The translations under genes and the position numbers were made by a program. Source: Lautropia sp. (GTDB lineage Bacteria; Pseudomonadota; Gammaproteobacteria; Burkholderiales; Burkholderiaceae_E). Taken from it: 64,000 bases of DNA. The notes beneath the pieces are model-generated. The model saw only the letters and a program-made list of their open reading frames with translations. It was not told the DNA's origin and made no database searches. This document shows positions 1 to 8,737 of this stretch, one piece after another. The stretch covers positions 570,098 to 634,097 of the forward strand of contig JAUMUG010000001.1 of the NCBI GenBank assembly GCA_030530775.1, read 5' to 3'. How positions within the stretch are numbered: the first letter of the stretch is position 1; every line of letters starts with the position of its first letter.

Positions 1-1
1 T

Positions 2-361
2 CAGACGCTGATCACTGAAGGGGATCAGGGCGATTTCATGTTGCTCTTGATGACCGGGTGTATGGAGGTGGTGCGCACGGGGCCTCACGGTTTTCCGAAC
101 CGGATCGCGATGGCCTGGCCGGGGCAGACCCTGGGTGAGATGTCGATGATCGACGGGATGCCGCGTTTTGCTTCCTGCGTGACGCGTGAGACATGCCGGG
201 TCGGGGTGATCGGTCGCCGGGCGATGCTGGCTTTGTTGCAGCAGCAGCCGTCACTGGGCAACAAAGTGCTGTTGAAGATGGTCAGCATGCTGTCGGAGCG
301 TTTGCGTGCCACCAGCAGCAAGCTGGTGGACTGCATCGAGACCTGTCAGCTGCATCAGTGA
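2..361 (+). CDS. Cyclic nucleotide-binding domain protein (5' partial)
   Basis: The reading frame is open from the left edge, so the N-terminus lies outside the window. The visible 119 residues form a Crp/Fnr-type cyclic nucleotide-binding beta-roll. The signature GEMSMIDGMPRFASC corresponds to the phosphate-binding cassette (GE-S at its start, R-A near its end) and is followed by a C-helix (MVSMLSERLRATSSKLVD). The protein stops right after that helix, so unlike Crp it has no C-terminal winged helix in this part. It is therefore probably a stand-alone cNMP sensor, or one whose effector domain is N-terminal and out of view. The ligand cannot be told from sequence. It converges on the SIMPL-domain gene. 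Confidence 0.8.
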   Translation, partial: QTLITEGDQGDFMLLLMTGCMEVVRTGPHGFPNRIAMAWPGQTLGEMSMIDGMPRFASCVTRETCRVGVIGRRAMLALLQQQPSLGNKVLLKMVSMLSERLRATSSKLVDCIETCQLHQ

Positions 362-415
362 GTCGAGCACGCTGCCATCGGGTGCAATCCGATCGATGAT
401 CATCGTGGGATGCAA

Positions 416-434
416 ATCGCCCGCGCCGGGCGAT
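416..434. terminator. Short GC hairpin between convergent genes
   Basis: An 8-bp perfect inverted repeat (ATCGCCCG / CGGGCGAT) with a 3-nt loop lies between the convergent cNMP-binding and SIMPL genes. There is no T-run on either side, so it may be a weak or factor-assisted terminator, or only chance in GC-rich DNA. Confidence 0.3.
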
Positions 435-492
435 GATGCACCTTTGGCTCGACGGTGCCGGAGACCGTGGTGCCTGAATGCGGCGGACGGTT

Positions 493-1257
493 TCAACGCA
501 GTTCGACCACGCCACGGGCCGTCAGTGTGATGATGGTTTCCCCCCCTTCGGTCGGTACGTTGGCGGCGCTGCTTTCCGCTGCCGTTGCTTTCATCATCGG
601 ATAGAGGGTGTCATCACCGTCCGAGTGCCGATGGGTGGACAGGTCGATGCGTTTGATCACGTAGTCCGGCCGGCCGAAAGCCTCGGCGGTGGCGCGGGCG
701 CGGGTTTTGAAGGCATTGGCCACGGCCGGCAACAGCCGGTTTTCTTCTTCCTGTCGGCGCGGTTCGCTCAGTCGGTAGCCGACATGTTCCAGGTGCAGCC
801 GTTTGGCGAGTTCGCCGGCCAGTCTGGCCACGGCCGCGGTGTCGGTGCCTTCCAGGATGATGGTGCCACGCACCTGCCAGCCGTTGCGTTCGCCATGGCG
901 GTTCCATTCGGACGAAGTGCTGATGCTTCCGGCACGGGCTTTGACGGCCCGGTATCGTTTGGCCTGGGCCAGTGCATCCTGCACGGCTTTCAGTACGGCT
1001 GCGTTCAGTTGCTCGATGGCCTTGCCGGTGTGTTCGGTGGCCAGTTGGACCCGCATTTCGTCATTGGGGACATGGCGGCTGACGCTGGCCGACAGTTCCA
1101 CTTCGGTTTGATTCTTGCTGCCGGCCTGGGCAGAGAAGACGCTGCCGGCCAGCAGACCGGCCACCAGCAGGCGGACGGAGAGCGGCAGGGGCGGGCGTGA
1201 TGCTTGCCGTACAGGGTGGGACGGGTGTGGCGCCGGGTGGTGGCTGGAAGTATTCAT
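493..1257 (-). CDS. Periplasmic SIMPL (DUF541) domain protein
   Basis: A 254-residue protein starts at an ATG (1255-1257); a TTG 12 bases upstream is possible but less likely. A basic, proline-rich N-terminus precedes a hydrophobic segment (SVRLLVAGLLAGSVFSAQAG), which reads as a signal peptide with an AxA-like cleavage site near residue 45. The rest fits the SIMPL/DUF541 family: an early VELSASVSRHVPNDEMRV strand, a central duplicated alpha/beta unit, and a conserved C-terminal ITLTARGVVEL strand. The family (for example E. coli YggE) is periplasmic or outer membrane and is linked to stress tolerance, but its biochemistry is poorly defined. It lies downstream of the EnvZ/OmpR-like pair on the same strand with a 153-nt gap, so it could be a target or distal cistron of that system. 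Confidence 0.8.
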   Translation of the reverse strand: MNTSSHHPAPHPSHPVRQASRPPLPLSVRLLVAGLLAGSVFSAQAGSKNQTEVELSASVSRHVPNDEMRVQLATEHTGKAIEQLNAAVLKAVQDALAQAKRYRAVKARAGSISTSSEWNRHGERNGWQVRGTIILEGTDTAAVARLAGELAKRLHLEHVGYRLSEPRRQEEENRLLPAVANAFKTRARATAEAFGRPDYVIKRIDLSTHRHSDGDDTLYPMMKATAAESSAANVPTEGGETIITLTARGVVELR

Positions 1258-1410
1258 GATGATCGACAAGCCCGTGAGGAGAGGGAAAAGTGCTGGAGTG
1301 TGGGTTGCAAAGTACGGTGTGGCTTGAATTCTGGCTGTATCAGGTGCTGCAAAGCCGGTGACATCCTCGCGTGAGGAGCCGGATGCTCTTCCCCCTTTCC
1401 GGGAGGTCGA

Positions 1411-2889
1411 TCAGCGGGCCGGCACGGAGGCGACGCTGTTGTTGTGGCTGCCGCTGCCCTGGCCCCTGCGGCGGGGCAGGCTGATGTCGGCCACCAGACC
1501 GCCACCTTCGGCGTTATAGAGGTGGATGTCACCACCATGCCAGCGGGCGATGTTGCGCGAGATGGCCAGTCCGATGCCCGAGCCACCGCTGTCGCGGTTG
1601 CGCGAGGGTTCCAGCCTCACGAAAGGCTCGAATACGCGTTCGAGATCGGTATCGGGGATGCCGGGACCATCGTCGCGTACGATGATGCGCAGCATGTTGG
1701 GGCTGTCGGCCACGGTGATGTGGGCCTGCTTGCCGTAGCGGATGCCGTTGGATATCAGGTTGTTGATGGCCCGGCGCAGCATCGAGGGTTCGGTGGGGTA
1801 GGTCTTGAAGGCTTGCCCCTGCAGGCCGACGGTATGGCCGGTATCGTGCCAGTCCGTGACGATGCTTTCCAGCAGTGCGTTGATGTCGACCGGATAGCGC
1901 TCGCGCGATTTGCCCAGTTCGGCAAACAGATCGAGCGAGGAGCCGACCAGTTCTTCCATCTCCTGCAGGTCGTGGGTGAACTTGGCACGCTGCTGTTTGG
2001 GCAGCAGTTCGGCGCGCAGTCGCATCCGGGTGATCGGCGTGCGCAGATCGTGCGAGATGGCCGCCAGCAGGCTGGCGCGCTCGATCATGTAGCGCCGGAT
2101 ACGTTCCTGGGTTTCGTTGAAGCTGGTGATCAGGCGACGCAGTTCGATCGGCGCTTCCTCGTTGATGCGCAGCGGTTCATCATGCTGGCCGCCGGGGTTC
2201 TTGCCGATGCGGATGACGGCACGGTCGAGCTGGCGCAGCGGGCGGGTGATCATCCGTGCGATGACCAGCGACATCAGGAAGCTGATGAGCAGCCAGACCA
2301 GCAGCCGGGGCAGCAGTGCTTCGAGCTGGCTGAGCGGCTCCTGCGGCATGCGCACGAAGAAGGCGGCCGAGGAGCCGTCTTCCAGTTCGATCTGGGCCAC
2401 GACCGAAAAAGTGGCCGGCAGCAGAAAATAGAAGCGTCGGGCCAGCCAGTGTTCGAAGGCATTGGCGTTGGGTGGTTCGACTTCGTCGGGTGTTTCGGCC
2501 CGTGAGGCACGCGTGATTTCCACCGTGGTCAACAGCGGCGGGTTCATCGCATCGCGGATGGCGGCGGCAAAGCCCTTTTCGTATTCGTCCAGTTCGATGA
2601 AGCCGCTTTCGATCTCGATGGGCTGGTTGGTGAACTGGATACGAAAGTCGGTGCGACCTCCCAGCTCGGCCGCCACCGCATCGCGTTGCGCTTGAGGCAG
2701 CCGGTTGATCAGGCTGGCGGTGCGGGCGATGCGCTGCGCCATCTGCTCGGCGTTGAGCCGGTAGATGGAGCTGCCCCGATCGAAGAAGTTGACGAGCAGG
2801 CTGGCCGCCTGCGACAGCAGCAGCGCAGCGGCCAGGACCACCACCATCCGGCCAAACAGGGACTCTGGCAGCAGCCGTGCTTTTTCCAT
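1411..2889 (-). CDS. EnvZ-like sensor histidine kinase
   Basis: A 492-residue inner-membrane kinase. Transmembrane helix 1 spans about residues 14-34 (MVVVLAAALLLSQAASLLV), a periplasmic sensor domain of about 160 residues follows, and helix 2 lies near residues 195-215. A HAMP linker begins at ARMITRPLRQLDRAV. The H-box is SHDLRTPITRMRLR (His near 280). The ATP-binding domain has an N-box (NNLISNGIRYG), G1 box (DDGPGIPD), F-box (VFEPFVRLEPSRNRDSG) and G2 box (GSGIGLAISRN). The pattern (SHDLRTPITRMRLR, FVRLEPSRN) is that of the EnvZ subfamily. It starts 20 nt after the response-regulator gene, so the two form an operon. Stimulus and targets are unknown. OmpR partners usually control porins, but none is present here. 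Confidence 0.9.
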   Translation of the reverse strand: MEKARLLPESLFGRMVVVLAAALLLSQAASLLVNFFDRGSSIYRLNAEQMAQRIARTASLINRLPQAQRDAVAAELGGRTDFRIQFTNQPIEIESGFIELDEYEKGFAAAIRDAMNPPLLTTVEITRASRAETPDEVEPPNANAFEHWLARRFYFLLPATFSVVAQIELEDGSSAAFFVRMPQEPLSQLEALLPRLLVWLLISFLMSLVIARMITRPLRQLDRAVIRIGKNPGGQHDEPLRINEEAPIELRRLITSFNETQERIRRYMIERASLLAAISHDLRTPITRMRLRAELLPKQQRAKFTHDLQEMEELVGSSLDLFAELGKSRERYPVDINALLESIVTDWHDTGHTVGLQGQAFKTYPTEPSMLRRAINNLISNGIRYGKQAHITVADSPNMLRIIVRDDGPGIPDTDLERVFEPFVRLEPSRNRDSGGSGIGLAISRNIARWHGGDIHLYNAEGGGLVADISLPRRRGQGSGSHNNSVASVPAR

Positions 2890-2909
2890 GGTGTCGTCGA
2901 TGGCGCCGG

Positions 2910-3668
2910 TCAGCAGATCCGTTCGACGTGGGCAGCCAGGATGTAGCCTTCGTTGCGGATGGTCTTGATGATGCGCGGCTCGCGGGCGTCATCATTGAGG
3001 CGGTTGCGCAGCCGGCTGATCTGCACATCGATGCTGCGATCGAAAGGCGTGGCTTCGCGGCCCAGCGTCAGATCCATCAGCTGGTTGCGATCGAGCACCC
3101 GGTTGGGGTGCTGGATGAGCACCGCCAGCAGCCGGTACTCCGCACCCGACAGTGGAACGATCACGTTGTCGGGTGAGATCAGATGGCGGGCGCCGGAGTC
3201 GAGCGTCCAGCCGGCGAAGCGCACCTGTTGTGCATCGCCCAGGGTGGGCGGCAGGGTGCGGGTGCGGCGCAGAACGCCCTTGATACGGGCCAGCAGTTCG
3301 CGCGGGCTGAAGGGTTTGCCCAGATAGTCGTCGGCCCCCATCTCTATGCCGATGATGCGGTCGACCTCGTCGACCCGGGCCGTCAGCATGATGACCGGGA
3401 CGTTGGAGCGCGAGCGCAACTCGCGACAGACGGTCAGGCCGTCCTCGCCGGGCATCATCACATCGAGGATGATGAGGTCGGGTTTTTCGGCATCGAATGC
3501 CTGGCGCATCTCGGCAGCATCACGGGCGACCGTGACCCGGATACCATTCTGGCTCAGATACTCCGCCAGCAGGGTTCGGATTTCGGCGTCGTCGTCGACA
3601 ACCAGAACGTGGTCGGGTGCTTCCTGGGCGTGCTGAGTATCCATGGGAAGAGAATTGTCGAGAGCCAT
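2910..3668 (-). CDS. OmpR-family response regulator
   Basis: A 252-residue DNA-binding regulator. The receiver domain carries the acidic pair (VVDDD), the phospho-acceptor Asp in LIILDVMMPGEDG, the conserved Thr (IMLTARVDE) and Lys (GKPFSPREL). The C-terminal winged helix is of OmpR/PhoB type and includes the features PLSGAEYRLLAVLIQHPN and RSIDVQISRLRNRL. It is OmpR-like rather than PhoB-like in SVDVQ-type recognition-helix context and in its EnvZ-like partner. The ATG at 3668 has an AGAGGTG ribosome-binding site. It is the first gene of a two-component operon on the minus strand. Confidence 0.92.
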   Translation of the reverse strand: MALDNSLPMDTQHAQEAPDHVLVVDDDAEIRTLLAEYLSQNGIRVTVARDAAEMRQAFDAEKPDLIILDVMMPGEDGLTVCRELRSRSNVPVIMLTARVDEVDRIIGIEMGADDYLGKPFSPRELLARIKGVLRRTRTLPPTLGDAQQVRFAGWTLDSGARHLISPDNVIVPLSGAEYRLLAVLIQHPNRVLDRNQLMDLTLGREATPFDRSIDVQISRLRNRLNDDAREPRIIKTIRNEGYILAAHVERIC

Positions 3669-3981
3669 TTCACCTCTATCTTAATACCAAAGTCACGAGC
3701 GCCCCCAGGGGGGAGCCTGAAGGGGGTCGAGGGCCAAACTCACCTTCCGTTCCGTCCTTCCGTTACCATTGCGGAATTTCCAGTCATTGTTTCTGAAACG
3801 CGACGGCGTCCGAAGCTGGGCGGTACGGACGGCATTCTGTCCGCCTTTTGCTTCTGCAGACCTGCGAACGCGCGATGTCGTCGGCGCTCGGCAGGTTCCG
3901 GTACGCAGTGCCGCGCGCTGTGTCCGGCGTGACGGTGTCGAGGCGGGGGCACCCAGTCTCCGTCCCATCGAGTTTTCTTTC
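3669..3981. other. Divergent intergenic region, regulator / methyltransferase
   Basis: This 313-bp gap separates two divergent genes and should hold both promoters. A short C5/G5 dyad sits at 3702-3712, about 35 bp upstream of the response-regulator start. The frame of the methyltransferase stays open upstream to 3769, but that part looks like low-complexity, arginine-rich shadow coding. No convincing RNA gene was seen. Confidence 0.4.
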
Positions 3982-4647
3982 ATGAGCTATCTGAAGCGTT
4001 TTTCCGTTACGGGCAGCGTCTGCCCATCCTCGCCCTTTTTCGGGCAGCGTGCAGCGCACGAAGTGACCCGCCTGGCACCGGGTTACGACCAGGTCGTGGT
4101 GGCCGGCATTGGCAGCGGGGTGGTGGCCTCGCGCATCTATCGGCATCATCCCGATGCCATCCTGTTCGAGATCGAGCACGAGTTCGCCACCCGCTTTCGG
4201 CAGCAGCATCCGTCGGCCCGTGTGGTGGCCGACAAGATTCAGGCGCTGTACGAGCATCATCCCGAGCTGAAGTATCAGCGGGTCCTGCTGGCTTCGTTCA
4301 TCCCGACGGCCGGTGCCTTCTTTTCCGAAGAAATCTCCAGTTTCTTCCTGAGCCTCTGTAGGAGCGGCGGCTATGTGATGCAGATGCGTTATCTGCCGCA
4401 CCGGATGAGCGCCCGGTTCTTCGACGGCATGCGCAACAGCGGCGTCGTCAGCGAGCGGCTGTTCACCGTCGCACGCAATCTGCCACCGGTCTCTATGTTC
4501 GGCATGCGTTCGCTGCTGACTTCGGTCGATCAGGACGCATCGCCCGTCCTGCATGCCGACGGTGCCCTGACCCGCCGTGAACGTGAAGAAGCCGAGCCCA
4601 GGGTCGTGGGCGAAGCCGCCAGGATCGCGCTGGCAAGTTCGATCTGA
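3982..4647 (+). CDS. PmtA-like SAM-dependent methyltransferase
   Basis: A 221-residue protein. I chose the ATG at 3982 because the upstream extension lacks family character. An N-terminal TGSVCPSSPFF resembles the segment preceding the fold in bacterial phospholipid N-methyltransferases. Motif I is VVVAGIGSGVVASRI (glycine-rich SAM loop). The acidic ribose-binding residue would be the Glu in LFEIEHEF. Motif IV is degenerate (VLLASFIPTAGAFF, with no D/N-PPY). The overall order resembles PmtA and rRNA dimethylase-like enzymes, which methylate phosphatidylethanolamine or RNA, but the substrate here is not decided by sequence. It stands alone between a divergent regulator and a convergent lipoprotein gene. 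Confidence 0.55.
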   Translation: MSYLKRFSVTGSVCPSSPFFGQRAAHEVTRLAPGYDQVVVAGIGSGVVASRIYRHHPDAILFEIEHEFATRFRQQHPSARVVADKIQALYEHHPELKYQRVLLASFIPTAGAFFSEEISSFFLSLCRSGGYVMQMRYLPHRMSARFFDGMRNSGVVSERLFTVARNLPPVSMFGMRSLLTSVDQDASPVLHADGALTRREREEAEPRVVGEAARIALASSI

Positions 4648-4677
4648 TCGTTTTCCGCCCTTGCGGTATTCCACTGC

Positions 4678-4687
4678 GGGGGGGGGG
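4678..4687. repeat. Homopolymeric G10 tract
   Basis: Ten consecutive G residues lie 31 nt past the methyltransferase stop codon, in a convergent intergenic region. Poly-G runs can slip during replication, but this one is outside any coding frame or evident promoter. Confidence 0.9.
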
Positions 4688-4879
4688 TAAATGAACCGCC
4701 ACGAGATCGCCACGACCACGATCGGTGGGCTCGTCCCGCGCCGTGATTTTCCCCGAATCCAGGCCTGAGTCGCCAGTGCTCGAGCGCCGGCGCGTGCGTA
4801 GGCATCGCCCACGCTCGACGAGCTGCAGCTGCGCCCGCATCGATGCACGCCCCGACGCGCCCTGGGCATTGCCGCTGTT

Positions 4880-5965
4880 TCAGCTGGACAGTGCCTGGCC
4901 GCGGCGCAACAGCAGGATGCGCGGCGGCGGCTCTGGTGCGCTTGCCGGACTGGGGCTCTGGCCGTTGGCCGATCGGTTCCGGTTGCCGCCGCCGGCCGTT
5001 TCGAGGTGCGCCTGGCCCGGAAGCCCGGAGGCTGCACGGTGCACGACCCGGACTCTGTCGGTAGCCACGCCATGGCTGTTCAGCAGCTGGCGCACGGCCT
5101 GCAAGCGTGCCTGAGTCAGCAGTTGCTGCCGGGGGTCGTCGCCGGCCGGCGCCCCGTTCCGTGCATCGATCCGGATTTCATCGGCTTGCCGGGCTCGTGC
5201 CAGCAGTCTGGCCAGTGCCGGATGTCCGGGGTCGAGCTGGGCGCTGTTCTGGCCAAAGGGCAGGACCAGCCAGCCGGGGTGGTGGAGGCCGACCGATGAC
5301 CGTGGGGCGGTGTCTTGCGGGCGGAGCCTGTCTTTCTGTCGGCGTTTGGTCGTTTTCTTTGCGCCCGTTTCGGGGCTGACCGCCTGAGCCGGGGCCGTCC
5401 GGACTGCCGTCAGGCCGGCGGCCTGGTTGATGTCGGGGTTGGCCGGTACGCCGGCGCTGCGTGACAGGGCTTCACGCAGCGGGGCTTTCAGCAACAGCCG
5501 ATTGCGAGCCTGGATATGGGGCGCCCATTCGGCCGATGGGGTCAGCTGGCGAAGCGGTGCCGGTTGAGCCTTGGGATTGGGGGCGATGAATCCGGCGGCT
5601 TCGCCGAGACGCAGCAGCACGCCGCTGTGCACGCCTTGTACGGCCAACACTTGGCCGACCGCTTCGCAGCCCAGTAATGCGCCCTGCTGATCGAAGCAGC
5701 TGAGCTCGCTGGGGACCGGGCGGCTGAACTCGACGAAGGTATGGCTGCCATCATCGAAGGCGTATTCCAGACCGATGTCGCCGACCCGATAGTCGAGGTA
5801 GTAGGGCTCGCCGGCGGGATCGGTGCGGCTGATGGTCTGCACCGGTTCGGGAAGCAGCAGTTCGGGCGGGACGGTGTCGGTGGTGGCGCAGCCGCTGATC
5901 AGCAGGGCCAGTGCAAGGGACAGCGACGTGACGACGGGTCGGGAGACGGCGGCGGACGGGGACAT
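4880..5965 (-). CDS. Lipoprotein with VirB9/TrbG-like and OmpA-like regions
   Basis: A 361-residue protein with a type II signal peptide. The lipobox is LLISGC (Cys near residue 26), so it is lipid-anchored and probably in the outer membrane. The start at 5965 has a GGAGAAA site 6 nt upstream. Residues about 55-130 (YYLDYRVGDIGLEYAFDDG, then HTFVEFSRPVPS) resemble the N-terminal beta-domain of VirB9/TrbG/CagX proteins. A basic Ala/Pro/Lys-rich linker (GAKKTTKRRQKDRLRPQD) leads to an OmpA-like C-terminal domain with LPFGQNSAQLDP and an EIRIDARNG strand. Such domains bind peptidoglycan, which would let the protein bridge outer membrane and wall. No conjugation or type IV secretion genes are nearby. 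The VirB9 likeness is by eye only. Confidence 0.55.
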   Translation of the reverse strand: MSPSAAVSRPVVTSLSLALALLISGCATTDTVPPELLLPEPVQTISRTDPAGEPYYLDYRVGDIGLEYAFDDGSHTFVEFSRPVPSELSCFDQQGALLGCEAVGQVLAVQGVHSGVLLRLGEAAGFIAPNPKAQPAPLRQLTPSAEWAPHIQARNRLLLKAPLREALSRSAGVPANPDINQAAGLTAVRTAPAQAVSPETGAKKTTKRRQKDRLRPQDTAPRSSVGLHHPGWLVLPFGQNSAQLDPGHPALARLLARARQADEIRIDARNGAPAGDDPRQQLLTQARLQAVRQLLNSHGVATDRVRVVHRAASGLPGQAHLETAGGGNRNRSANGQSPSPASAPEPPPRILLLRRGQALSS

Positions 5966-6398
5966 TGGGGTTTCTCCGGGCGATGGCTCGATTGGTACGG
6001 AGTCGATGGAAGGTGGACATGGAGGTTAAGGAAATCGTCGTGACCGGCCGAGGAGTTTTGCGTGCCGATCGCCGCGTGGGTTAGGCCGACTGGACGGAGA
6101 GGCAGGGAGGCGGGAGGCAGTGAGGCTGTGAGGCAGCAGCGGGACGGCGGGAATGTCTGGTGCGGTGGAACATGTTGGCGGGCATGCAATGCCGGCCGGC
6201 CGTGGGACAGGTACGGCTTTGCGGGCACCGATCAGGCACCGATCGGGTCGAACGGCCCTGTTGACATCATGGATATTCGGGAAAGTCCCAGGTCGTTTCG
6301 GCGCTGGAGTCCGATGGCGGGTTGCACTCTGCTAGACTGGCTGACGATTTGCGGGTTCATTCAGCCCCTTCCTGTCTCCTTTTGCCGGTGTGTCAGCC
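5966..6398. other. Divergent intergenic region, lipoprotein / argE
   Basis: This 433-bp gap must contain promoters for both neighbours. A purine-rich stretch with repeated GAGGC units lies near 6100-6138. A -10-like TAGACT sits near 6335, about 60 nt before argE. No gene or structured RNA was recognised. Confidence 0.4.
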
Positions 6399-7595
6399 AT
6401 GCAAGACGAAACCATCGAAATCTTGAGGACCCTGGTGGGCTTCGATACCACCAGTTCACGCAGCAACCGCACTTTGATCGACTGGGTGGCCGAGCGCCTT
6501 TTGCGCCAGGGTGTCGATGTCCATGTCCAGCGGGGCGAAGAGGAGGGCAAGCTCAATCTGTTTGCCACGGTGGGGCCGGCCGACGTGCCGGGCATCATTC
6601 TGGCCGGGCATGTGGATGTGGCGCCGGTCGTGCAGGATACGTGGAAGACCGAGCCCTTTCGGCTGATCACGCATGATGGGCGGATCTATGGCCGGGGTAC
6701 GACCGATGCGAAGGGATGGATCGCCTGCTGTCTGGCGGCCGTGCCTTTCTTTCTGCAGGCTGGGCTGAAGAAGCCGGTTCACATCGCGCTCTCGTATAAC
6801 GGCGAAACCGATATGAAGGGCATGGTGATGTTGACCCGGTATCTGCAGAAGCGGCCGGTGATGCCGGCGGCGGCAGTGATCGGTGGCCCCACTGCGATGC
6901 GGGTGGTGACGGCCGACAAGGGCACGGCGATCTGGCGTGTAAAGGTCCGGGGCAAGGAGGCGCATTCATCACGCCGGCACGAGGGGGTGTCGGCGGTCGA
7001 AATGGCCGCACGCATCATCGGCTTCGTCTGTGATCTGCAGCAGCGTCAGAAGTCCGTGCGCAACGATGCTTTCGAGTTTCCGCATACCAGTGTGCATGTC
7101 GGTCGCATCAAGGGCGGGCATGCCGCCAATATCGTGGCTTCCCATTGCGAGTTTCCGATCGAAATCCGGGCGCTGCCCGGCGAGGATGCCGGCGCCCTGT
7201 TCGACGAGGTGCGTCAGTTTTGCGCACGGCTGCAGGATGAGATGCAGGTGGTCGATCCCGGGACTGCAATCGAGTTCGAACCGGTTCGCAACGTGCCGGG
7301 GCTGACCGGCGAGGGCAATGTGAAGCTGACCCAGGCACTGGCTGCACTGGTCGACGACCACAAGGCGCATCGTACCGGTCTGGGTTGCGAAGGCGGCATT
7401 CTGCAATCCGTCGGCATTCCGACGGTCAGCCTGGGCCCGGGGGAAGCGGATGCTTCACATCTGGCGGATGAATCGGTGACGATCGAGCAGGTCGAACGTT
7501 GTGAGCGCTTCCTCAAGCGCTTGGCGCGGCATTTGGCCACGGATGGCCCGCTGGATGCCATGCCCAGCCGGCAGGTTGCCGATTTGTATCGTTGA
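6399..7595 (+). CDS. argE: Acetylornithine deacetylase (ArgE/M20 family)
   Basis: A 398-residue M20 metallopeptidase-family enzyme that hydrolyses N2-acetylornithine to ornithine and acetate in arginine synthesis. Metal-site motifs are in order: GHVDVAP (His and catalytic Asp), GRGTTDAKGW (bridging Asp), then SYNGETDMKG where most ArgE proteins have an EEE-like catalytic segment. The family lid/dimer domain follows with GKEAHSSRRHEGVSA, and the C-terminal metal His lies in GPGEADASHLADE. GCEGGI also fits ArgE. The ATG at 6399 is preceded in frame by a GTG at 6390; neither has a strong ribosome-binding site. The stop is 20 nt before the start of the next gene, suggesting co-transcription. M20 members vary in substrate, so some doubt remains. 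The NGETDMKG segment differs from the usual SxDEE and deserves notice. Confidence 0.8.
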   Translation: MQDETIEILRTLVGFDTTSSRSNRTLIDWVAERLLRQGVDVHVQRGEEEGKLNLFATVGPADVPGIILAGHVDVAPVVQDTWKTEPFRLITHDGRIYGRGTTDAKGWIACCLAAVPFFLQAGLKKPVHIALSYNGETDMKGMVMLTRYLQKRPVMPAAAVIGGPTAMRVVTADKGTAIWRVKVRGKEAHSSRRHEGVSAVEMAARIIGFVCDLQQRQKSVRNDAFEFPHTSVHVGRIKGGHAANIVASHCEFPIEIRALPGEDAGALFDEVRQFCARLQDEMQVVDPGTAIEFEPVRNVPGLTGEGNVKLTQALAALVDDHKAHRTGLGCEGGILQSVGIPTVSLGPGEADASHLADESVTIEQVERCERFLKRLARHLATDGPLDAMPSRQVADLYR

Positions 7596-7615
7596 GGTGC
7601 CGGTCGGACACTGCG

Positions 7616-8446
7616 ATGGAGGTCTCGACCATTCTGATGCTGCTCGCGATGGGGGCGGGGGCCGGGATTCTGGCTGGCCTGCTCGGTATCGGCGGTGGCA
7701 TGGTGATGGTGCCTTTCCTGGTGATGATCTTCGATCGGGAAGGCTACGAGCCGGCGCGGGTCGTGCAGATGGCGCTGGCCACTTCATTGACGACGATTCT
7801 GTTCACTTCCATATCCAGTGTGCGCGCCCATCATCGGCGTGGCGCCGTGCAATGGCGGCTGGTGCGTTCGCTGGCCCCGGGTATCGTACTCGGCAGCCTG
7901 CTGGGCGCGCGCATGGTCGGGTATATGCCGGGGCAGCTGCTGGCCGGCATTTTCGGGGGGTTCATCGGCTGGACTGCCTACCGGATGTTCCGGGGGGACA
8001 GGCAGGCCGAATGTGGGGTCAGGGGCAGTCTGCCCGGTTCGGCGGGATTGATGGCCGCCGGCGGTATGATCGGAATGCTCAGCGCGTTGCTGGGTGCCGG
8101 TGGTGGTTTCATCACCGTGCCCTATCTGGCCAATCGTGGGGTGTCTTTCACGCAGGCCATCGCCACCAGCGCCGCATGCGGCTTTCCGATTGCGCTGGCT
8201 GGTTCGTTGGGTTATCTGCTGGTGGGGTGGTGGCAGGGCATTCCGAACGGGGGCTTTGCCTATATCAATCTGCAGGCGTTGCTGACCATCGTACCGATGA
8301 GCATGTCGTTTGCGCCGGTTGGGGCCAGTTTGGCCCACCGTCTGCCGGTCGCCCATCTGAAGCGGGCGTTCTCTCTGCTGTTGTTCAGCTTGGCAGGCTA
8401 CATGCTGTACCGGGCGCTGGCACCGGCGTTCCTGCGGATGTTCTGA
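7616..8446 (+). CDS. TSUP-family sulfite exporter TauE/SafE
   Basis: A 276-residue inner-membrane protein with about eight hydrophobic segments. It shows the duplicated TSUP glycine motifs: GILAGLLGIGGGMVMVPFL in the first half and GMLSALLGAGGGFITVPYL in the second. The family exports sulfite, sulfoacetate or other organosulfur anions. The ATG at 7616 (MEVSTILML) is preferred. An in-frame TTG at 7592 would overlap the argE stop codon. It sits just after argE on the same strand, but the functional link is unclear. A cysteine synthase gene is the next gene on the other strand, which would fit sulfur metabolism only loosely. Confidence 0.87.
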   Translation: MEVSTILMLLAMGAGAGILAGLLGIGGGMVMVPFLVMIFDREGYEPARVVQMALATSLTTILFTSISSVRAHHRRGAVQWRLVRSLAPGIVLGSLLGARMVGYMPGQLLAGIFGGFIGWTAYRMFRGDRQAECGVRGSLPGSAGLMAAGGMIGMLSALLGAGGGFITVPYLANRGVSFTQAIATSAACGFPIALAGSLGYLLVGWWQGIPNGGFAYINLQALLTIVPMSMSFAPVGASLAHRLPVAHLKRAFSLLLFSLAGYMLYRALAPAFLRMF

Positions 8447-8737
8447 TCCATTCGGTCTCGGTCCGGAACGCGGAGCCCCTCACCGGGCGGGGCCCCGCGG
8501 TCACGGCTTCCGTCGTGAGTATGCATGCGGCTGTCGAGCCAATGCGGCTTCGGCGGGAGCGTGTGCCGAGTCATTGTGTGCGCACCGCCGCCGATACATT
8601 CGTCGTGACAGCGGCTGTTCATACGATCCGTTTCGACATACCGTCCGGCCGGGGCGCTGATCGGTAGCGGGCTTTTCGCCACAGCGCCCTGGCTGGACAC
8701 CCCGTGTGTGATGGTGGCAGGGCGGGCCGTGTCGGTT

